Positions 1-8,947 of a stretch of DNA of 64,000 bases are shown here, piece by piece. A model generated the notes under the pieces. That model did not search any database and had not been told where the DNA came from. It saw nothing but the letters and a program-made list of their open reading frames with translations. A program made the translations under genes and the position numbers. The DNA comes from JASGCP01 sp965263285 (GTDB lineage: Bacteria; Bacteroidota; Bacteroidia; Chitinophagales; Chitinophagaceae): contig CBDHHD010000016.1 in assembly GCA_965263285.1 (NCBI GenBank), positions 1,798,001 to 1,862,000 on the forward strand, given 5' to 3'. The stretch's first letter is position 1. The number at the start of each line of letters is the position of its first letter.

Positions 1-1452
1 GCTGCTCATGTGGGTATCGGCACGCTCCCTATTTATTATTTTGGCAACACAGAGCAAAAGCAAAAATATATTCCTAAATTGGCTACGGGAGAATGGAAAG
101 CCTCTTATGCTTTAACAGAACCGGGTAGTGGAAGTGATGCTTTAGCAGCTAAAACGACTGCTAAATTAAGTGCAGATGGGAAGCATTATATATTAAATGG
201 ACAAAAATGTTGGATTACGAATGGTGGATTTTCAACTGTATTTACTGTATTCGCAAAAATTGATGGGGATAAATTTTCGGCTTTTATTGTAGAAAAAGGG
301 TTTCCAGGATTTACGCAAGGACAAGAAGAGCATAAAATGGGTATTAAAGGGTCTTCTACTGTTCAAATCTTCTTTCAAGATTGTTTAGTACCCGTTGAAA
401 ACTTATTAGGAGAAATAGGGAAGGGGCATTTGATTGCTTTTAATATTTTAAATATAGGGCGACTTAAATTGGGGGCGGCAGCACTAGGATCTGCTAAACA
501 AACTATAAAAAATAGTGTTGTTTATGCATTAAATAGAGAGCAATTTAAAACACCTATTGCTCATTTTGGTGCTATTCAACATAAGTTGGCCGAAATGGTG
601 ATTAAAACTTGGATTGCTGAGAGTGCTTTGTATAGAACAACTTATCTTATTGAACAAAAGAAATTAGAATTACTATCACAAGGTATAGGTGAAGAAAAAG
701 CATTGTTAGGTGCTGCTGAAGAATTTGCTGTTGAATGCTCTATTCATAAAGTGTTTTGTAGTGAAGTACTTAATTATATAGTAGATGAAGGGGTACAGAT
801 TCATGGGGGAAATGGATTTAGCGATGAGTATATTGTTAGTAAATCATATCGTGATAGTAGAATTAACCGCATCTTCGAAGGCACAAATGAAATTAATAGA
901 TTGCTGATTTTAGATATGATCATTAAAAGAAGTTTAAAGGGGCAACTGGATTTAATGACTGCTGCCTTGGCTGTTAAAAATGAGTTGATGAGCATCCCTA
1001 CCAATGCAGATATAATAGAGGAATCATTGGCTGCAGAAACAAAAATGATACAGCACTTTAAAAAAGCAATTCTCTTAGTGGCAGGTGCAGCCGTGCAAAA
1101 ATTAGGTACACAATTACAACATGAACAAGAAATTATCATGAATATATCTGATATGATTATAGAGACATATCATTGCGAGAGTGCTCTATTGCGTACCAAA
1201 AAACGAATAGTACAATTGGGAGAGGATAAGTCTACCTATCAAAAGATGATTACACAAGTATATGTGCAAGATGCTTCTTTTAAAATAGCTAAAAGTGGTT
1301 ATGATGCTATACAATCTTTTGCAACGGGAGATGAAGCGCGCATGATGCAAGTGGGTTTAAAACGATACACAAAATGTGATTCTATTAATGCAAAAGATTT
1401 GAGAAGAAAAATAGTAGGTAAGTTATTAGAAGAAAAAAAGTATTGGCTATAA
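1..1452 (+). CDS. Acyl-CoA dehydrogenase, 5' end outside the window
   Basis: FAD-dependent enzyme that introduces the alpha,beta double bond into acyl-CoA in fatty acid beta-oxidation. The reading frame is open to the first base of the window, so the gene starts upstream. The GTG at 10 is an internal Val codon, not the start. Visible landmarks are the FAD/substrate-binding stretch YALTEPGSGSDA, the WITNGG segment, and EGTNEINR near residue 300, where this family places its catalytic Glu. The C-terminal extension of about 150 residues is typical of the roughly 595-residue Bacteroidota form, so some 110 residues are missing. The family call is secure; chain-length specificity cannot be read. 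The 160 bases that follow hold no gene. Confidence 0.93.
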   Translation, partial: AAHVGIGTLPIYYFGNTEQKQKYIPKLATGEWKASYALTEPGSGSDALAAKTTAKLSADGKHYILNGQKCWITNGGFSTVFTVFAKIDGDKFSAFIVEKGFPGFTQGQEEHKMGIKGSSTVQIFFQDCLVPVENLLGEIGKGHLIAFNILNIGRLKLGAAALGSAKQTIKNSVVYALNREQFKTPIAHFGAIQHKLAEMVIKTWIAESALYRTTYLIEQKKLELLSQGIGEEKALLGAAEEFAVECSIHKVFCSEVLNYIVDEGVQIHGGNGFSDEYIVSKSYRDSRINRIFEGTNEINRLLILDMIIKRSLKGQLDLMTAALAVKNELMSIPTNADIIEESLAAETKMIQHFKKAILLVAGAAVQKLGTQLQHEQEIIMNISDMIIETYHCESALLRTKKRIVQLGEDKSTYQKMITQVYVQDASFKIAKSGYDAIQSFATGDEARMMQVGLKRYTKCDSINAKDLRRKIVGKLLEEKKYWL

Positions 1453-1613
1453 TGGTTTCAATAGTTATTGATCTAGTGTAATAGTGAGTTGGTATGTTCT
1501 AATAGTATAGGTATGAATACATTGTGTTCTATGGTAATTTTATGCACAGGGTAATAATTTTTTATAGAATAAGGACTTATATTGTATTTTTATTGTTTTT
1601 TATTTAAAACAGA

Positions 1614-2429
1614 ATGGCAGAAAAAAAAAATCATTGGGAATCGTTTGTTCGTAAAGAGTCGTTTGTGTTGTTTTCTGATTTTTTAGACAAAGAGATTTCG
1701 CTTACAGCTTATTATTCTATAAAAGATATATTAGGCAGTAATACCTCTTTATTATTAGTTAATGATGGACAAGATTTGGTTAAAATGGAATTTGAGAAGA
1801 TATTAGCCACGCTATATGCACAAAAAAAAATAGGTTCTATTTTGTGTATAGGTGTGCATTGTACAGCAGATAGAAATAGAGAATATGGTGTAGCATATAG
1901 AGCTGATTTTAAAGGATGGGGGAATTTAGCAGGTGTATATACAAAATTTATTATGGATGAGTTGTTGCCATATATAAGAAAAAGATTTGAGGTATATAGC
2001 TTCAAAGAAAAAGCATTTGCGGGATTCTCTTTAGGGGGATTAAGTGCATTGGATATTGTATGGAATCATGCTTCTGAGTTTACTAAAGTAGGTATGTTTA
2101 GCCCTAGCTTATGGTGGCGTAGAAAAGACATAAAAGATGACTACGATGAAGAGCGAGATAGACTTATGCACTTGCAAATAAGAAAGGGGGTGATATCGCC
2201 ATGGTTGCAGTTTTATATTGAATGTGGGAAATTAGATGAAAATGGAGATCGTAATTCAAACTTTATTATTGATAGTATTGATGATGCTTTAGATTTGATT
2301 ATAGAATTAAAAGCTAAAGGTTATACAGATAAGAATATTACTTATGTAGAATTGGAATATGGTCGTCATGATATTCCTACTTGGGCTTCTATATTGCCTG
2401 ATTTTTTACAGTGGGGTTGGGGATATTAA
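1614..2429 (+). CDS. Putative esterase, alpha/beta hydrolase (esterase D / enterochelin esterase type)
   Basis: A 271-residue protein of the putative esterase family (PF00756-like). The nucleophile elbow GFSLGG places the catalytic Ser near residue 139, and GRHDIPTW near the C terminus supplies the likely catalytic His. The N-terminal part has the family's LLLVNDGQD strand, and FSPSLWW follows the nucleophile by about 30 residues, as in Fes/esterase D proteins. There is no signal peptide, so the protein is probably cytoplasmic. The substrate cannot be inferred. It lies 22 bases upstream of apt on the same strand, so the two may be co-transcribed without an obvious functional link. Confidence 0.82.
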   Translation: MAEKKNHWESFVRKESFVLFSDFLDKEISLTAYYSIKDILGSNTSLLLVNDGQDLVKMEFEKILATLYAQKKIGSILCIGVHCTADRNREYGVAYRADFKGWGNLAGVYTKFIMDELLPYIRKRFEVYSFKEKAFAGFSLGGLSALDIVWNHASEFTKVGMFSPSLWWRRKDIKDDYDEERDRLMHLQIRKGVISPWLQFYIECGKLDENGDRNSNFIIDSIDDALDLIIELKAKGYTDKNITYVELEYGRHDIPTWASILPDFLQWGWGY

Positions 2430-2451
2430 TAATGTTTATATTTTTTATAAC

Positions 2452-2982
2452 ATGAAAAAAGAAATGGTTTTATTAAATTATATTCATACAATTTCAGACT
2501 TTCCTAAAAAAAAAGTATTATTTAGAGACATTTCACCCTTGCTTGCAGATAAAGATGCATTTGCTTATAGTATTGCTCAATTTAAAAAGATAGTAGGCAA
2601 AATTGACAATAATGAAATTATTATTGCAGGTATAGAGAGCAGAGGGTTTTTATTTGCAGCGCCCTTGGCCATTGCATTAGGAGTGGGTTGTATGATGATA
2701 CGAAAGGCTCATAAACTTCCGCCACCTTGTTGCTCAATCAAAATAAAATCTGAATACAACAGTCAAATGTACCAAGTAAAAGCAGGAAATGGCGAAAAAG
2801 TAATTCTTGTAGATGATGTATTGGCTACAGGTAGGACATTGAAAGGAATAATGAATTTACTTGTAAAGGCAAACTATACAGTTGTGGATATTATTTGTTT
2901 AATTCAATTGTGTTATTTATTTAAAGAAAATAAAATGATTAATAATATACAGCCTAAAAGTATTATAAAGATAATAGGTTAA
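2452..2982 (+). CDS. apt: Adenine phosphoribosyltransferase
   Basis: Converts adenine plus PRPP to AMP in purine salvage. The 176-residue length fits the family. VLFRDISPLL near the N terminus, GIESRGFLFAAPLA in the middle, and the PRPP loop VILVDDVLATGRT at about residues 118-130 are all characteristic. The open frame extends upstream to 2359 inside the esterase gene, but the ATG at 2452 gives the usual N terminus; a second ATG at 2464 is possible. The stop is only 5 bases from the left end of a palindromic mobile element, which may act as the transcript end. Confidence 0.9.
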   Translation: MKKEMVLLNYIHTISDFPKKKVLFRDISPLLADKDAFAYSIAQFKKIVGKIDNNEIIIAGIESRGFLFAAPLAIALGVGCMMIRKAHKLPPPCCSIKIKSEYNSQMYQVKAGNGEKVILVDDVLATGRTLKGIMNLLVKANYTVVDIICLIQLCYLFKENKMINNIQPKSIIKIIG

Positions 2983-2987
2983 AAAAT

Positions 2988-3318
2988 GGCTACATCTTTT
3001 TTTGAGGTGCTGGAGGGGTATTTGTGTTTTTTGTAATGACTCAGGTATAGGTTCATCATTTATTTTTTATATCCTTTTCTTTATTTTGTCTTGATACAAA
3101 AGAAAGAAACAAAGAAAAAATCAAGCCTGCAGATAAAGAGCTACAAAACTACGGCTCGCTACGCTAGCGAGAATGAAGGGGAGAGCTGGTCGCTTCGCTC
3201 ACCTCGTTTTGTAACGCTCTTTATCTGAGGGCATTTCTCATCAAATATTTCCTATTATTTCCATGTTTATATTTATTTAATAATCCATGCTTCTAGCACC
3301 TCAAAAAAAGATGTAGCC
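2988..3318. mobile_element. Palindromic MITE, GGCTACATC type, 331 bp
   Basis: Both ends carry the same terminal inverted repeat, beginning GGCTACATCTTTTTTTGAGG and continuing to GTGCT. Inside are a TTTTGT/ACAAAA hairpin and a large imperfect palindrome running from GATAAAGAG to CTCTTTATC with GC-rich CTAGCGAG arms. The innermost hairpin found in the full-length copies is missing here. No coding capacity is seen. The flanking 8-mers do not match. Confidence 0.85.
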
Positions 3319-3340
3319 CTTATATATGCATGGTTGTTTA

Positions 3341-3397
3341 GTTACATAATTTTCATTTGTTAGAAGCCACTTAGTATCTGAAAAAAGGGATTTAGCC
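3341..3397. repeat. Degenerate MITE end fragment
   Basis: The stretch ends in GGGATTTAGCC after a CACTTAGTATCTGAAAAAA run. It resembles the right ends of the fragments at 17680-17715 and 24190-24232 (CTCTTAGCACCTTAAAAAA then GATTTAGCC). The other end is not recognisable. It sits just beyond the 3' end of the XRE regulator gene. Confidence 0.5.
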
Positions 3398-3423
3398 TTA
3401 GGATTTCAAAACTAAATAATCTA

Positions 3424-4218
3424 TTAATTAACTTTTTTCTTTAGTGTTTCTACTGTTTCTTGTAGGTCGCTTACAACATTTGATAATTGATTCATATCCC
3501 ATCGTTTAATATTACTTGCTTTTTGTAATGTATATAAAGCAGACCATAGCTCTAATATTTCTTCTTTGTTAATTTGATAGGGGTGATAGACTGGATTATC
3601 ACTTACTAGGGTAATTTTGTTTTTATTTTGATTGTTTTTTTGGATTCTCTTATATACAATTCCTTCTGATCGAGATAGTACAATATAGGCATTGTTGCTT
3701 TTCACTTGGTCTATATTCTCTACTTTTTCACCTATAATAACACTGCCACTTGGGGTGGGCAACATGCTATCGCCAATAATTTCAAATGCACGATAAGTAT
3801 TACCTCCTCCTATCATAGGTAATGTAAAAGTATTTAATTCTTGTATAAACTCAGGGTCAGAGTATCCTGCTAAATATCCTGCAGCAACTTTTATAGGTAC
3901 AAATTCGATGGTTGCCATCATGTCTGCTGACATTTTCATTTTTCGGCGAAGCGAAATATAATCACTGGATTTTTTTTCAGACAAATAGGTTAGGTCTTTT
4001 GTTAATAGATCATCTAAACTTAATTTAAAGATATGGGACAGTTGTTGTAATACATCAAAATTAGGCTCTGCTCTTCCCTCTTCATAAGCACCTAGTAGTG
4101 ATCGTTTTATTTTTAATTTGTTTGCAAATTCATCTTGTGTAAAACCCCTTAATTTCCTTAAATAACGAATATTTTTACATGCATATTTCATAAAAAATAA
4201 TTTTAAATAAAATAGCAA
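3424..4218 (-). CDS. XRE-family repressor with C-terminal S24 (LexA/CI-like) domain
   Basis: A 264-residue two-domain regulator. An N-terminal helix-turn-helix of XRE type occupies about residues 15-70 (RKLRGFTQDEFANKLKIKRS). The C-terminal half is an S24 peptidase-like domain: AAGYLAGY resembles the Ala-Gly cleavage region, IIGDSM carries the candidate Ser, and IVYKRI the candidate Lys. This is the architecture of LexA/CI repressors that self-cleave under DNA damage. Whether it cleaves is inference. The ATG at 4191 (residue 10, MKYACKNIRYLR) is an equally good start. Two palindromes lie just upstream and may be its own operators. It could be a prophage relic regulator, but no phage genes adjoin it. 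Confidence 0.85.
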   Translation of the reverse strand: MLFYLKLFFMKYACKNIRYLRKLRGFTQDEFANKLKIKRSLLGAYEEGRAEPNFDVLQQLSHIFKLSLDDLLTKDLTYLSEKKSSDYISLRRKMKMSADMMATIEFVPIKVAAGYLAGYSDPEFIQELNTFTLPMIGGGNTYRAFEIIGDSMLPTPSGSVIIGEKVENIDQVKSNNAYIVLSRSEGIVYKRIQKNNQNKNKITLVSDNPVYHPYQINKEEILELWSALYTLQKASNIKRWDMNQLSNVVSDLQETVETLKKKVN

Positions 4219-4219
4219 A

Positions 4220-4255
4220 TTACTAATTTATTTAGTAAAAAACAAATTATTTGTT
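4220..4255. promoter_or_regulatory. Two palindromes upstream of the XRE regulator, candidate operators
   Basis: TTACTAA-N5-TTAGTAA at 4220-4238 and the perfect 15-mer AACAAATTATTTGTT at 4241-4255 lie directly before the regulator start. Paired dyads in this position are common for autoregulated XRE repressors. Binding is inferred, not shown. Confidence 0.5.
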
Positions 4256-4317
4256 TATCATCACTTGTGTGTTGCAATTTGGTTTCGGTTTTTTCTTTTG
4301 TATTATATCCATTTCAT

Positions 4318-5661
4318 TTATATGATAAGGGGGCTTATCCATCCTAATAATAGAATAAATAAAACCCAATAATGAGAACGAATTTTAGTAAATTGTAGTA
4401 GCGAAAAAGTAGCAAGGATAACAATAATATTCATATAGCTACATTCTAAACCTCCTTGTTGGGACTGTTGACTAATAATGGATGAAATTAATTTTAAGGC
4501 ATCTATAAATATAATAGCGGCAATGGCTGCATAGATTCCTTTTGCAGCAATAAAAAATTTTTTATTATGTTTTAAATCTGTCCATAAAGGGAATAAGAAC
4601 ATGAGTAATAAACAAGAAGGTATATAGAATCCAATGTTTGCAATAATGGCTCCTAAGATGCGATAACCGGTAGAAAACCGTTTCATAATCATACTTCCTA
4701 TATAGCTATTAATAGAGTAAGAAGAGCCGGGTAATGCTTTTACAAGAGAGTATCCATTTAAAAAATCTGCTTGACTAATACTTTGAGAATTGTTAATGAG
4801 ATAATTTTGTTTGTCTTTTTGTTTTGTATGGTTAGTATAAAATTGATACATCATATTAATAGTAGCATCAGATCCTCCGTAATTAATTGTACCTATATAA
4901 TATTGATTATTAAAGAGGTCTGCTGTTGTTGATATGGCTGATGATGTATGAGAAGTGTTTTTAATTTTATATAATTTAGTAATTGTAAGGGAAATAATAA
5001 ACACACAAACAAGCCCAATTAAATATTTCCATTGTATTTTTTGTTGATGCCTATGTGTTTTTTGTTTGTTTAATTGTATTAGTTCTTTTTTTTTATTTAA
5101 AAAATAAGAGATAAAAGCGGATAGAATTAAAATAAGGAATAAGTAAAATTTATTGGCATAGGCAAAAAATGCAAAAATAGAACTAAATATAAAAATAATC
5201 CACTCGTTTATTTTTATAACATTTTTTTTAAATACTTGAAAAACGGCAAACAAGAAATACCCTGCTCCCATAGCGGGGAAATAAGATAGCAAATTTGATA
5301 GAGTAGATCGAGGGTTGCCTAAATAATTTGTTATTACAAATGAAAGGAATCCCATTGCAATAGAGCCCGGGAGTATCCATATGAGTAATGATAGAAGAGA
5401 TAGTTTTATTCCTCCTTTTTTATATCCTAATATTAAAAGGGCTTGTGAGGGAGTTCCGCCAGGTATGATATAAGAGAAATTAGTAAAGTCTGTGAGTTCT
5501 TTTTCACTTAAATAAGGTTGGTTGGTGTCGGGGTCAGTTGAATGAACAAAATTTTTTAGTATTAATCCATATTGTGCATTGCCTCCCCCAAATGAAGTAA
5601 GTGTATGTATAAACATTTTTTTAATAAAATGTATATAATTTATTTTTTTGGTGATAGGCAT
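4318..5661 (-). CDS. chrA: Chromate transporter family (ChrA-like) membrane protein
   Basis: A 447-residue polytopic inner-membrane protein with two homologous halves, as in long-chain CHR transporters. The first half carries FGGGNAQYG and IIPGGTPSQALLILGYKKGG. The second carries ALPGSSYSINSYIGSMI followed by a Gly-rich helix. A hydrophilic linker of about 100 residues separates the halves. The family exports chromate or a related oxyanion, but many members have no tested substrate. The gene stands alone between ispH and the XRE regulator; the 150-base gap on the ispH side holds no evident gene. Confidence 0.8.
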   Translation of the reverse strand: MPITKKINYIHFIKKMFIHTLTSFGGGNAQYGLILKNFVHSTDPDTNQPYLSEKELTDFTNFSYIIPGGTPSQALLILGYKKGGIKLSLLSLLIWILPGSIAMGFLSFVITNYLGNPRSTLSNLLSYFPAMGAGYFLFAVFQVFKKNVIKINEWIIFIFSSIFAFFAYANKFYLFLILILSAFISYFLNKKKELIQLNKQKTHRHQQKIQWKYLIGLVCVFIISLTITKLYKIKNTSHTSSAISTTADLFNNQYYIGTINYGGSDATINMMYQFYTNHTKQKDKQNYLINNSQSISQADFLNGYSLVKALPGSSYSINSYIGSMIMKRFSTGYRILGAIIANIGFYIPSCLLLMFLFPLWTDLKHNKKFFIAAKGIYAAIAAIIFIDALKLISSIISQQSQQGGLECSYMNIIVILATFSLLQFTKIRSHYWVLFILLLGWISPLII

Positions 5662-5811
5662 GAAAAATATAAAATATAAAATATAAAAATAAGTATAAAT
5701 GTGATTTGTGCAATTATTTATTTTCGATGTTTATTATTTTGAATGTTGAGAGTGACATAGTTCTAAAATGGATGATGATGATTTATTGTACTGAAAAAGT
5801 TCGATAGTACC

Positions 5812-7044
5812 TTATTCTATTGTTATATTTTTTATAGGTAATGATCCTTCTACCATTTGTATCATCGTTTGTATAACTTGTTCTACCTGACTATTAGGGC
5901 AACTAGCACCACTACATATCATTATTTTAATGGGAGTTTGTGTGGGTAAGAAATCATAAGTAGTAGATTGTTTTTTGGTTTTCCAATTCGTATGGGTAAT
6001 GCTTTTTTGTTCTATAGATAAGCAGGACGATGCATGAATAAAGTAAGTGGGTAGCTTTTTTTCGCATAATTCGACTAAATGAGAGGTATTGCTACTGTTA
6101 TAACCTCCTATTACAATAGATAAGTGAGCAGGGTAATCTAACATATGAATAAGTGCTGTTTGATTGTCATTTGTAGCATAGCATAGGGTATCTTTTGTAT
6201 CTGCAAAGTACTGGGTAAGTGTTTCTTTTGTTAATTGAAAGTGCACAATCATTACATTTTTTATGTATTGTGTTATGGCTTGTGTATCGGTAGATAATTG
6301 TGTTGTTTGGTTAACAATAGCTATTTTTTTTAGGTCTTCCGATGGGTTAAAACCTTTGCTATATCGGCCTTGGAAGTCGTTAAAAAATGAAGATATATCT
6401 TTTTGCTGAGTAATATAGTGAGATAATAAAATGGCTTCTTCCATATTTTTAATGATGAGAGTGGGTCCATGTGCATGGGCATGTGAAAAGGTGGCTTTTG
6501 TTTCTTCATGTGCTGGTTTGCCATGTATAATAATGGTATATCCTTTTTGGGATAGATGATTACTTCTATTCCATACTTTTTCTACAAAAGGGCAGGTGGT
6601 ATTATAGGTGTCTATTTGAATGTCTTTTTCTTTTAGTTGCTTTTCTATTTCAAGAGTTGTTCCAAAGGCAGGTGTTAATACGATATCATCTTTGTGAAGC
6701 TGTGATATAGGATAGAGCTCGTTCCCTTGTTCATCTTGTAGGAAAAGTACACCTTTGTTTAATAGATCTCCATTTACATGTGGATTATGAATCATTTCGC
6801 TTAATAGAAAAATTCTTTTATGGGGGTTTTCGCTAATGGTTTTAAAGGCAATTTCAATAGCATTTTCTACTCCATAACAAAAGCCAAAGTGTCGAGGCAA
6901 TATAATGTGGAGATTGCCTAGCTCAATAAGGGTAGGGGAAAAATCTTTTTTTAGCTTATCAGCATCATATCTTTTTTGTTTAATATAACTAATATATGAA
7001 CTGTGATAGGTATCAGGGATAAAAAATTTTTTCATAAAAAACAA
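5812..7044 (-). CDS. ispH: 4-hydroxy-3-methylbut-2-enyl diphosphate reductase
   Basis: Last enzyme of the MEP isoprenoid pathway, an iron-sulfur reductase giving IPP and DMAPP. It is 410 residues long, the extended Bacteroidota form. The three cluster Cys residues are visible: C56 in GFCYGVE, C151 in NTTCPFVEKVWNR and C382 in CSGASCPNS. HNPHV near residue 88 and the HGKPAHEE segment fit substrate-binding positions of the family. The start may be the Met at residue 4 (7035). It lies 6 bases downstream of the SDR reductase gene in what looks like one transcription unit. A TATCTTTG box on the minus strand at 7041-7048 could add a local promoter. Confidence 0.92.
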   Translation of the reverse strand: MFFMKKFFIPDTYHSSYISYIKQKRYDADKLKKDFSPTLIELGNLHIILPRHFGFCYGVENAIEIAFKTISENPHKRIFLLSEMIHNPHVNGDLLNKGVLFLQDEQGNELYPISQLHKDDIVLTPAFGTTLEIEKQLKEKDIQIDTYNTTCPFVEKVWNRSNHLSQKGYTIIIHGKPAHEETKATFSHAHAHGPTLIIKNMEEAILLSHYITQQKDISSFFNDFQGRYSKGFNPSEDLKKIAIVNQTTQLSTDTQAITQYIKNVMIVHFQLTKETLTQYFADTKDTLCYATNDNQTALIHMLDYPAHLSIVIGGYNSSNTSHLVELCEKKLPTYFIHASSCLSIEQKSITHTNWKTKKQSTTYDFLPTQTPIKIMICSGASCPNSQVEQVIQTMIQMVEGSLPIKNITIE

Positions 7045-7050
7045 AGATAC

Positions 7051-7953
7051 TTATTCTATCTGTTTTTTAAATGATTGTAAGTATTGGTCTATATTACTCA
7101 TTATAAAATGAGGGCATAAGGAATATATTTTTTTGTTTATAAGTCCTGCTAATAGAGGTCGCTTAGCCGGTTGATGTAGCTCTTCACTGCTCATTAACTC
7201 ATAAGTAAAAGGGTGTTGCGGAAAATAATCAGACACGCGTTTAATCCATTGGTAGCGGTTAAGGTATTCTAACCCGCCTAGATGATATATTCCTTCTTTA
7301 TTGCTTGTAATAATTATTTCAATAGCTTTTGCTATATCCATTGCATGTACAGGACTACCAAATTGATCAACAGCAATTTTCATGTGGATAGCTTTTTTTT
7401 CGGCTATTTGATATAATATTCTTGCTAAAAAATTTTTATTTCTTTCTTCATTGCCATATACATTTGCTACACGCAATATGATAGGATGTGAGAAATGTTG
7501 TTGCACTATTTCTTCAGCCATTAGCTTGTGTTTCCCATATATATTAATGGGGGATGGGGTGTCATTTTCATGGTAGGGACCTTTTAATCCATCAAATACA
7601 TAATCAGTGGATATATAAATAAAAGGTGTATAAGAGGGTAGGTAACGAGATAGCATTTTTGTTGATCCTACTGTTTGTAGGTAGCTTTCTTCAGGTTGTT
7701 GTTCGCATAGGTCTACATGAGTCATAGCACCTGTATGAATAACTGTATCCCACCGTTGTTGCAATAGGGAGAAATCTTTATTGGATGTATGCAAAGATAA
7801 TGGAATGGCTTTACAAAAAGCAGGCTGATGATGCAGGTAAGTACCTGTTACTTCCCATTGAGGTTGAGAATGGCATAAATGTTGGTAGATATTACTTCCT
7901 ACTAAACCAGATACTCCGATGATTAATATTTTTTTTTTATTTTCTATTGTCAT
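7051..7953 (-). CDS. SDR-family sugar nucleotide reductase, RmlD (dTDP-4-dehydrorhamnose reductase)-like
   Basis: An extended short-chain dehydrogenase of 300 residues. The Rossmann motif GVSGLVGSNIYQH sits near residue 13, STDYVFDG around residue 115 and the catalytic pair in INIYGKHK near residue 140. Overall it is most like RmlD/SDR reductases acting on nucleotide sugars. It overlaps the upstream UDP-glucuronate decarboxylase gene by four bases (ATGA), which argues for translational coupling and a role in making a surface-polysaccharide sugar. The exact substrate is not readable. Confidence 0.78.
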   Translation of the reverse strand: MTIENKKKILIIGVSGLVGSNIYQHLCHSQPQWEVTGTYLHHQPAFCKAIPLSLHTSNKDFSLLQQRWDTVIHTGAMTHVDLCEQQPEESYLQTVGSTKMLSRYLPSYTPFIYISTDYVFDGLKGPYHENDTPSPINIYGKHKLMAEEIVQQHFSHPIILRVANVYGNEERNKNFLARILYQIAEKKAIHMKIAVDQFGSPVHAMDIAKAIEIIITSNKEGIYHLGGLEYLNRYQWIKRVSDYFPQHPFTYELMSSEELHQPAKRPLLAGLINKKIYSLCPHFIMSNIDQYLQSFKKQIE

Positions 7954-8924
7954 GTGAATGTTTTTGGTTTTTTTCTTATTTCTTCATTAGAGAGGGATTG
8001 AAAATATCTATAGGTAATAGATAGTCCTTCTTTGCGAGAGATAATGGGACTCCATTTTAAAAGGGTTATGGCCTTGTTAATATTAGGGCATCGTTGTTTA
8101 GGATCGTCGACAGGTAACGGAGAGTAGACAATTTTTACATTGGATTGGGTTAGTAGTAATATTTCTTCTGCAAATGCTTTCAATGATATTTCTTCAGGGT
8201 TGCCAATATTAACGGGCAAATGGTAGTCGCTCATCAATAATGAATAGATACCTTGTATTAAGTCGCTTACAAAGCAAAAGGATCGGGTTTGACTACCGTC
8301 GCCAAAAACAGTAATATCTTCTCCTCGTAATACTTGTCCAATAAATGAAGGTAATGCTCTGCCATCATTGAGTCGCATACGAGGTCCGTAGGTATTGAAA
8401 ATGCGTACAATGCGTGTTTCTACTTGATGAAAATGATGATAAGCCATTGTAATCGACTCTAAGAATCGCTTGGCTTCATCATATACACCTCTAGGTCCTA
8501 TTGGGTTTACATTACCCCAGTATTCTTCTACTTGTGGGTGTATTAATGGATCTCCATATATTTCACTTGTAGAGGCTACTAATATTCTTGCTTTTTTTGC
8601 TTTGGCTAAACCTAAACAATTATGTGTGCCTAAGGCACCTACTTTAAGGGTTTGTATAGGGATTTTTAAATAGTCAATAGGGCTTGCAGGAGAAGCAAAG
8701 TGAAGGATATAATCTAATGTTCCTGGTATATGAATAAATTTAGTTATATCGTGATGATAGAATTCAAATTGAGGTAAGGGAAATAGATGTTCAATGTTTT
8801 TAATATCTCCAGTACTAAGGTTGTCCATTGCAATTACATGGAAGCCTTTTTCAATAAATAAGTCGCATAAGTGAGAACCTAAAAAGCCTGCTCCGCCTGT
8901 AATTAATATTCTTTTTTTTGTCAT
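7950..8924 (-). CDS. uxs: UDP-glucuronate decarboxylase / NAD-dependent sugar epimerase
   Basis: A 324-residue extended SDR enzyme. The TGGAGFLGSHL motif at the N terminus binds NAD. ASTSEIYGDP followed by HPQVEEYWGNVNPIGPRGVY and DEAKRF is the UDP-xylose synthase signature, including the Tyr-x-x-x-Lys pair. RIFNTYGPRM and GDGSQTRSFCFV further down complete the family pattern. It should convert UDP-glucuronate to UDP-xylose for exopolysaccharide or LPS. It is first in a minus-strand unit with the RmlD-like gene and ispH. Confidence 0.88.
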   Translation of the reverse strand: MTKKRILITGGAGFLGSHLCDLFIEKGFHVIAMDNLSTGDIKNIEHLFPLPQFEFYHHDITKFIHIPGTLDYILHFASPASPIDYLKIPIQTLKVGALGTHNCLGLAKAKKARILVASTSEIYGDPLIHPQVEEYWGNVNPIGPRGVYDEAKRFLESITMAYHHFHQVETRIVRIFNTYGPRMRLNDGRALPSFIGQVLRGEDITVFGDGSQTRSFCFVSDLIQGIYSLLMSDYHLPVNIGNPEEISLKAFAEEILLLTQSNVKIVYSPLPVDDPKQRCPNINKAITLLKWSPIISRKEGLSITYRYFQSLSNEEIRKKPKTFT

Positions 8925-8947
8925 AAAAATAGATTGGATATGATATA

